A stretch of 9,685 nucleotides of DNA from the NCBI GenBank assembly GCA_016209245.1, contig JACQWN010000150.1, positions 1 to 9,685 on the forward strand, read 5' to 3'. Source of the stretch: Bacteroidia bacterium (GTDB lineage: Bacteria > Bacteroidota > Bacteroidia > Bacteroidales > BM523). The stretch's first letter is position 1. The number at the start of each line of letters is the position of its first letter. A program made the position numbers and the translations under genes. Below, in pieces: positions 6,507 through 9,685 of the stretch. The notes beneath the pieces were generated by a model. It did no database searches, was not told where the DNA came from, and saw only the letters and a program-made list of their open reading frames with translations.

Positions 6507-7085
6507 TTGGAACCAACGTACGCAAATATTCATAAAGAACTTATTGATAAATGCCGTAAAGGCGACTATAAAGCGCAGTTTGAAATATATAAATTATATT
6601 ATAAAGCAATGTACAATACAAGTCTGAGAATAGTGAACGATAAACTTGAAGCGGAAGATATAATGCAGGAATCATTTTTATCTGCTTTTGAAAAACTCAG
6701 TACATACAGGGGAGATGTGAGCTTTGGCGCCTGGTTGAAACGTATTGTAATAAATCAATCGCTTGATTTTTTTAAAAAGAAAAAAGTCGTGCTTAATCCG
6801 ATTGACGGTTATGATTTTATTGCGGAACAGGATACTGATAAAGAACCGGAGGAAATAATGCAAATCAAAGCGGAACAAATAAAACAAGCTATAAATAGCT
6901 TGCCGGAAAGATATAAACTCATTCTTACCTTATATCTTCTTGAAGGATATGACCATGATGAAATTGCAGAAATATTGAAAATTACAAACTCAACATCCCG
7001 CGCTCAGCTTACAAGAGCAAAACAAAAATTAGTCGAGCTGATTAAAAATAAAAATGGAGAAAAAATTGAATATCTATATAATTAG
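6507..7085 (+). CDS. ECF-family RNA polymerase sigma factor (TTG start)
   Basis: A 192-residue sigma factor of the extracytoplasmic-function type (sigma-70 regions 2 and 4 only), which directs RNA polymerase to a dedicated promoter set. Region 2 spans about 24-92: 'QFEIYKLYYKAMYNTSLRIV', the core-binding 'EAEDIMQESFLSAFEKL' (48-64) and 'TYRGDVSFGAWLKRIVINQ' (66-84). Region 4 spans about 124-178, with 'LPERYKLILTLYLLEGYDH' and the helix-turn-helix 'DEIAEILKITNSTSRAQLTR' (151-170) that reads the -35 element. The start is TTG: an in-frame TGA lies at 6492-6494, no ATG occurs before residue 35, and the residues after the TTG (EPTYANIHKELIDKCRKGD) look like a normal family N terminus. Six bases separate it from the anti-sigma candidate, so the two are co-transcribed. 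Its activity is probably held by that membrane protein. Confidence 0.92.
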   Translation: MEPTYANIHKELIDKCRKGDYKAQFEIYKLYYKAMYNTSLRIVNDKLEAEDIMQESFLSAFEKLSTYRGDVSFGAWLKRIVINQSLDFFKKKKVVLNPIDGYDFIAEQDTDKEPEEIMQIKAEQIKQAINSLPERYKLILTLYLLEGYDHDEIAEILKITNSTSRAQLTRAKQKLVELIKNKNGEKIEYLYN

Positions 7086-7091
7086 ATAGTT

Positions 7092-7652
7092 ATGGAACTG
7101 TTAAAAAAAATAATAAACAATAACCGTGCTCTTTTTGATGATTCAGAACCAGAAAACGGGCATTTCAACAGATTTGAAAATAAATTAAAAGCTTACCACC
7201 GGAGAAAAATGGTGCTTTCAATACCCTTCTTGCTGAAAACCGCAGCGGTACTTCTTCTACTTGTTATGTCAAGCTACTTGACTTATAAATATTTTATAAC
7301 TGGAAATGACATAACAAATTTTAATCGTATAACAGTAGGCGATATATCTCCGGAATATCAGGAAATGGAGATTTATTATACATCGCTGGTTAATCAACAA
7401 TTTGAGCAAATAAACCGGCTCTTTATAGATGACAGCACCGAAAAAAAAATAGTTATCCGCGAGCTGTCGGAAATGGACGAAATGCTAAATTCATTAACAG
7501 ATGAGCTAAATACAAATCCTAACGATGAACGCATTATCAGCACAATTATCGAGTATTATCAACTTAAGATTGAGATTTTAAACAGAATTATTTATCATTT
7601 AAAAAATGTCAAACCATTAAATAAATCCAGCCATGAAAAAATCGAAATTTAA
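7092..7652 (+). CDS. Putative single-pass membrane anti-sigma factor
   Basis: A 186-residue protein directly after the ECF sigma gene. The N-terminal cytoplasmic part carries 'LFDDSEPENGHFNRFENKL' (14-32), a signature I know from Bacteroidota proteins encoded next to this type of sigma factor. One transmembrane helix follows at about 47-68 (LLKTAAVLLLLVMSSYLTY) after a basic stretch, giving N-in, C-out topology. The periplasmic part is helical, with 'EYQEMEIYYTSLVNQQFEQI' (88-107) and 'LSEMDEMLNSLTDELNTNPN' (125-144), the latter also typical of the family. It lacks the zinc-binding HxxxCxxC of ZAS anti-sigmas, so sigma binding is inferred from position and topology. Its last 20 bp overlap the start of the solenoid gene, suggesting translational coupling. 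Confidence 0.8.
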   Translation: MELLKKIINNNRALFDDSEPENGHFNRFENKLKAYHRRKMVLSIPFLLKTAAVLLLLVMSSYLTYKYFITGNDITNFNRITVGDISPEYQEMEIYYTSLVNQQFEQINRLFIDDSTEKKIVIRELSEMDEMLNSLTDELNTNPNDERIISTIIEYYQLKIEILNRIIYHLKNVKPLNKSSHEKIEI

Positions 7653-8811
7653 GAACATTTATAGTGAGCAGTTCGACAGGCTCACTGTATCACAACACCG
7701 AACTACTTGTAGTGAGCTATGTCGAACTATTAAAGCAGTTTTGTTCATAATGTTGGCATTGTCGTTACAATGCTTTGCCGATAAGCAGGAGTATTCAAAA
7801 ACTTTACATAAAGAATATGATACTTATGATAGTACAGTATTAAAAATCCAGAATAAATTTGGCGACATGGTTATTACAAACTGGATGCAAAATAAAGTTT
7901 CTATTGACGTAACAATAACTGTTGAAGCTTCAAGCCAGGAAAAAGCCAATAAGATAATGGATTATATTAATGTATCGTTTGCCCAGGATGCTGATACTAT
8001 TAAAGCGATTACTTTAATTGATAAGGAAGCATGCTCAAATTTTTACATAAAGAAAGATGGAGGTTCACAGACTTTCAAGATTGATTACAAAGTGAATATT
8101 CCAGTATATCTTCAGATGAATCTGACTAATAAATACGGGAATATTAATATTGATGAAGTGCATGGCAAAACAAATATCTTACTAAAATATGGCAAGTTAA
8201 TCGCAGATAAACTATTGTTCAACAATGAAAAACCGCTTAGCCAGATTTCCGTCAGCTATGGCAAAGGCATCATCAATAAAATTACACGGAGTAAAATCAT
8301 TTCAGGTTATTCTGAATTCAATATTGGAGAAAGCGCCGCTTTGATAATGGCTTCAAAGTATTCTGAAATTGAAATCGGAAATAGTAAAGCGCTTGTCGCT
8401 GAATCGAAATATGATGAATATAAAATAGGCAGCATAAACAGTATTGTCGTGATTGGAAAGTACGGAGATTATAAGATAAAAAATATCAATACCAAAGCTG
8501 ATTTCGATGTGAAATATACTAATTGCAACGTTGAAAATATCGCAGCAAATTTTAAAGAAATCAAAGTTGATAACAGCTATGGAAATTTTAACCTTGGGAT
8601 TGAACCTGGCGCTTCATATAATTTGTCAGCGATTTGTAAATATTGTAATATAAATTATCCGAGAGGTTCTTCAGTTTCTGTTACAAGTGAACCCACAGAA
8701 GTCAGAATCAAAGGAAATATCGGTGATGATAAAACGGCAGCATCACTTGTTAAAATTAATTCTAGATATGGAAATGTAAATCTTGTAAAACAATCCCCTG
8801 ATGAGAAGTAA
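7633..8811 (+). CDS. Exported beta-solenoid (adhesin-like, DUF4097-type) repeat protein
   Basis: A 392-residue protein. The hydrophobic signal core lies unusually deep (about 34-49, IKAVLFIMLALSLQCFA, cleavage before DKQ) because residues about 10-32 are encoded by a palindromic repeat inserted after the original basic start MKKSKFKN. The mature part opens with a strand-rich domain (60-160) and continues as a tyrosine-marked repeat: K/S/G-Y-G/S/D motifs at Tyr168, 186, 209, 226, 243, 260, 277, 295, 316, 337 and 379. Spacing is exactly 17 residues from 226 to 277. This is the look of a right-handed beta-helix as in DUF4097/GIN-type surface proteins. It is probably secreted or periplasmic. As third gene of the sigma/anti-sigma operon it may be a sensed or regulated envelope component. 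A later ATG (residue 40) would delete half the signal core, so 7633 is preferred. Confidence 0.82.
   Translation: MKKSKFKNIYSEQFDRLTVSQHRTTCSELCRTIKAVLFIMLALSLQCFADKQEYSKTLHKEYDTYDSTVLKIQNKFGDMVITNWMQNKVSIDVTITVEASSQEKANKIMDYINVSFAQDADTIKAITLIDKEACSNFYIKKDGGSQTFKIDYKVNIPVYLQMNLTNKYGNINIDEVHGKTNILLKYGKLIADKLLFNNEKPLSQISVSYGKGIINKITRSKIISGYSEFNIGESAALIMASKYSEIEIGNSKALVAESKYDEYKIGSINSIVVIGKYGDYKIKNINTKADFDVKYTNCNVENIAANFKEIKVDNSYGNFNLGIEPGASYNLSAICKYCNINYPRGSSVSVTSEPTEVRIKGNIGDDKTAASLVKINSRYGNVNLVKQSPDEK
7662..7729. repeat. REP-like palindromic repeat inside a coding sequence
   Basis: A 68-bp block with nested inverted repeats: AGTGAGC (7663-7669)/GCTCACT (7680-7686); AGTTCGAC (7670-7677)/GTCGAACT (7721-7728); and ACTAC-TT-GTAGT (7702-7713). 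TAGTGAGC also recurs directly at 7662 and 7710. The words GTTCGACAGGCTCACT and TAGTGAGC..GTCGAACTA are typical of interspersed palindromic repeats I know from Bacteroidota intergenic regions. Here it is in frame near the 5' end of the solenoid gene and 10 bp after the stop of the anti-sigma gene. Confidence 0.8.
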
Positions 8812-8864
8812 GAAATTCTACCACAAAATAGCTGAAGCTATTTTGTGGTAGAATTTCTTACTTC
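8805..8864. terminator. Perfect 28-bp palindrome, candidate bidirectional terminator
   Basis: Positions 8805-8832 pair without mismatch with 8837-8864 around a TGAA tetraloop. The left arm contains the last codons and stop (8809-8811) of the solenoid gene; the right arm encodes the final eight residues (EVRNSTTK) and stop (8838-8840) of the opposite-strand GAF gene. A hairpin this stable between convergent genes would stop or protect transcripts from both sides. There is no U-run outside the stem, so it is not a textbook rho-independent terminator. Confidence 0.6.
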
Positions 8865-9685
8865 CAGTAATTGTTTTAATTCTTGGTTTTCTTTGATTAA
8901 TTCAGCTTCCCTGCGGTTCGATTCTTCCTGTGTAGCGAGAAGTTCTTCCATATTTTGCCTCATTTCTTCTTCCTGTGATGATAATTGCTGAGAGTATTGC
9001 TGTGTCTGTTCAAGTAATTTTGCTGTTCTGATATTTACTTTTACACTTGAAACTGTAGCGGCAATGCTTTCACCGACTCTTTCAACAAAAGAAATCTGAT
9101 ACTGTTCAAATTCTTTAAAAGAAGCGATTTCGACAACACCGAAAATTTCTTCATTCAACTTTAATGGAACAATTAACAAGCTTGTTGGATTAGCTGTTCC
9201 GAGTCCTGATTTTATTCCAATATAACCGTCAGGTATATCCGTCAGAAAGATAGTTGTCTTTTCCTGCACACATCTGCCGACAAGTGAAACGCCGATATCT
9301 ATCCGTTTTTCAATATATTTCCTGCGGTCATAAGCATAACAAGCAGAAAGTTCTATAAAAATATCATTTTTATCATTATCATTTATAATAAAAAAACCTC
9401 CCTGATTTGCTTCAAGGTATTTGACCAGATTACTAATAATGACATAAGCAAGCTCTTTTATATCATTATTATTTTGTCGTAATAATTCGGCAAATTTGGC
9501 CAGGCCGTTTGTAGCCCATTTATGTTTCTCATCTTCGATTTCACGTTTCCTTTTTTCTTCTTCGGCGATTTTCAGACTGTTTTTCATTTTAATGAGAGAA
9601 TTGCCTAATGTATCATTATCGCTTAACAGTTGAAAATCCTTGTCGTAATTCCCTTTACCTATTTGATTTGCAAACTCGACAGTAT
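8838..9685 (-). CDS. HAMP-GAF sensory protein with C-terminal coiled coil (5' part outside window)
   Basis: The minus-strand frame stays open past the internal ATG at 9587 to the window edge, so the gene is 5'-truncated and 281 residues plus stop are visible. The edge part (QIGKGNYDKDFQLLSDNDTL then GNSLIKMKNSLKIAEEE) looks like the end of a HAMP domain, so transmembrane and perhaps sensory domains probably precede it. Then comes 'KWATNGLAKFAELLR', a connector typical of Bacteroidota sensor proteins, and a GAF domain ('QGGFFIINDNDKN', 'YIEKRIDIGVSLVGRCV', 'SLLIVPLKLNEEIFGVVEIAS', 'FVERVGESIAATVSSVK'). It ends in a coiled coil ('QQLSSQEEEMRQNMEELLAT'). No kinase, cyclase or methyl-accepting domain follows. 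In relatives I recall, this coil leads into a PAS domain, so the C terminus may be shortened. Its last codons form one arm of the 28-bp palindrome. The ligand is unknown. Confidence 0.85.
   Translation of the reverse strand, partial: TVEFANQIGKGNYDKDFQLLSDNDTLGNSLIKMKNSLKIAEEEKRKREIEDEKHKWATNGLAKFAELLRQNNNDIKELAYVIISNLVKYLEANQGGFFIINDNDKNDIFIELSACYAYDRRKYIEKRIDIGVSLVGRCVQEKTTIFLTDIPDGYIGIKSGLGTANPTSLLIVPLKLNEEIFGVVEIASFKEFEQYQISFVERVGESIAATVSSVKVNIRTAKLLEQTQQYSQQLSSQEEEMRQNMEELLATQEESNRREAELIKENQELKQLLEVRNSTTK

Noticed and set aside
6678..6887. Minus-strand 69-residue ORF
   Set aside because: It is antisense to the conserved region 2 of the sigma factor; composition is Phe/Arg-rich shadow coding.

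Overview
The window looks like chromosomal DNA of an AT-rich member of the Bacteroidota, probably an uncultured or environmental lineage. This rests on several signs: GIN/DUF2807-type and beta-solenoid exported proteins, a TPR-coiled-coil protein with the C-terminal HNWGG-type domain common in this phylum, an ECF sigma/anti-sigma pair of Bacteroidota type, almost no Shine-Dalgarno sequences, at least one clean Bacteroidota promoter (TTTG-N20-TAnnTTTG, at 4780-4811), and the short palindromic repeats typical of such genomes. No mobile element with a transposase, CRISPR array, tRNA or rRNA was seen.

Layout. 1-120: eleven tandem heptamers followed by a long imperfect hairpin (intergenic repeat DNA). 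279-695 (+): a small putative lipoprotein, converging tail to tail (2 bp apart) with 698-1774 (-), an exported TPR/coiled-coil protein. 1775-2151: very AT-rich divergent promoter region. 2152-2727 (+): a short GIN-domain exported protein. 2765-4641 (-): a two-gene unit with a START-domain protein upstream and a beta-lactamase-fold serine hydrolase lipoprotein downstream. 4855-5544 (+): a TrkA/KtrA-type RCK protein with a well-formed promoter and a bidirectional terminator. 5602-5691 (-): a 29-residue lysine-rich peptide gene sharing that terminator. 5979-6347 (+): a lipoprotein-like member of an LEA14-like family that seems to lack its middle. 6507-8811 (+): an operon of ECF sigma factor (TTG start), single-pass membrane anti-sigma candidate and exported beta-solenoid protein. 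8838-9685 (-): the 3' part of a HAMP/GAF sensory protein that runs off the right edge.

How it works together. The clearest functional unit is 6507-8811: cytoplasmic sigma factor, inner-membrane regulator and secreted repeat protein are translationally packed (6-bp gap, then a 20-bp overlap), which suggests an envelope-stress or surface-responsive regulon. The rest is a set of housekeeping or envelope genes.

Most noteworthy: (i) a REP-like palindromic repeat inserted in frame between the n- and h-regions of the solenoid protein's signal peptide; (ii) a perfect 28-bp palindrome at 8805-8864 that carries the 3' ends of two convergent genes; (iii) the apparent internal deletion in the 5979-6347 protein; (iv) the 29-aa basic peptide gene; (v) regular 17-residue tyrosine rungs in the solenoid protein. 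No fully new multi-gene system can be claimed from sequence reading alone.
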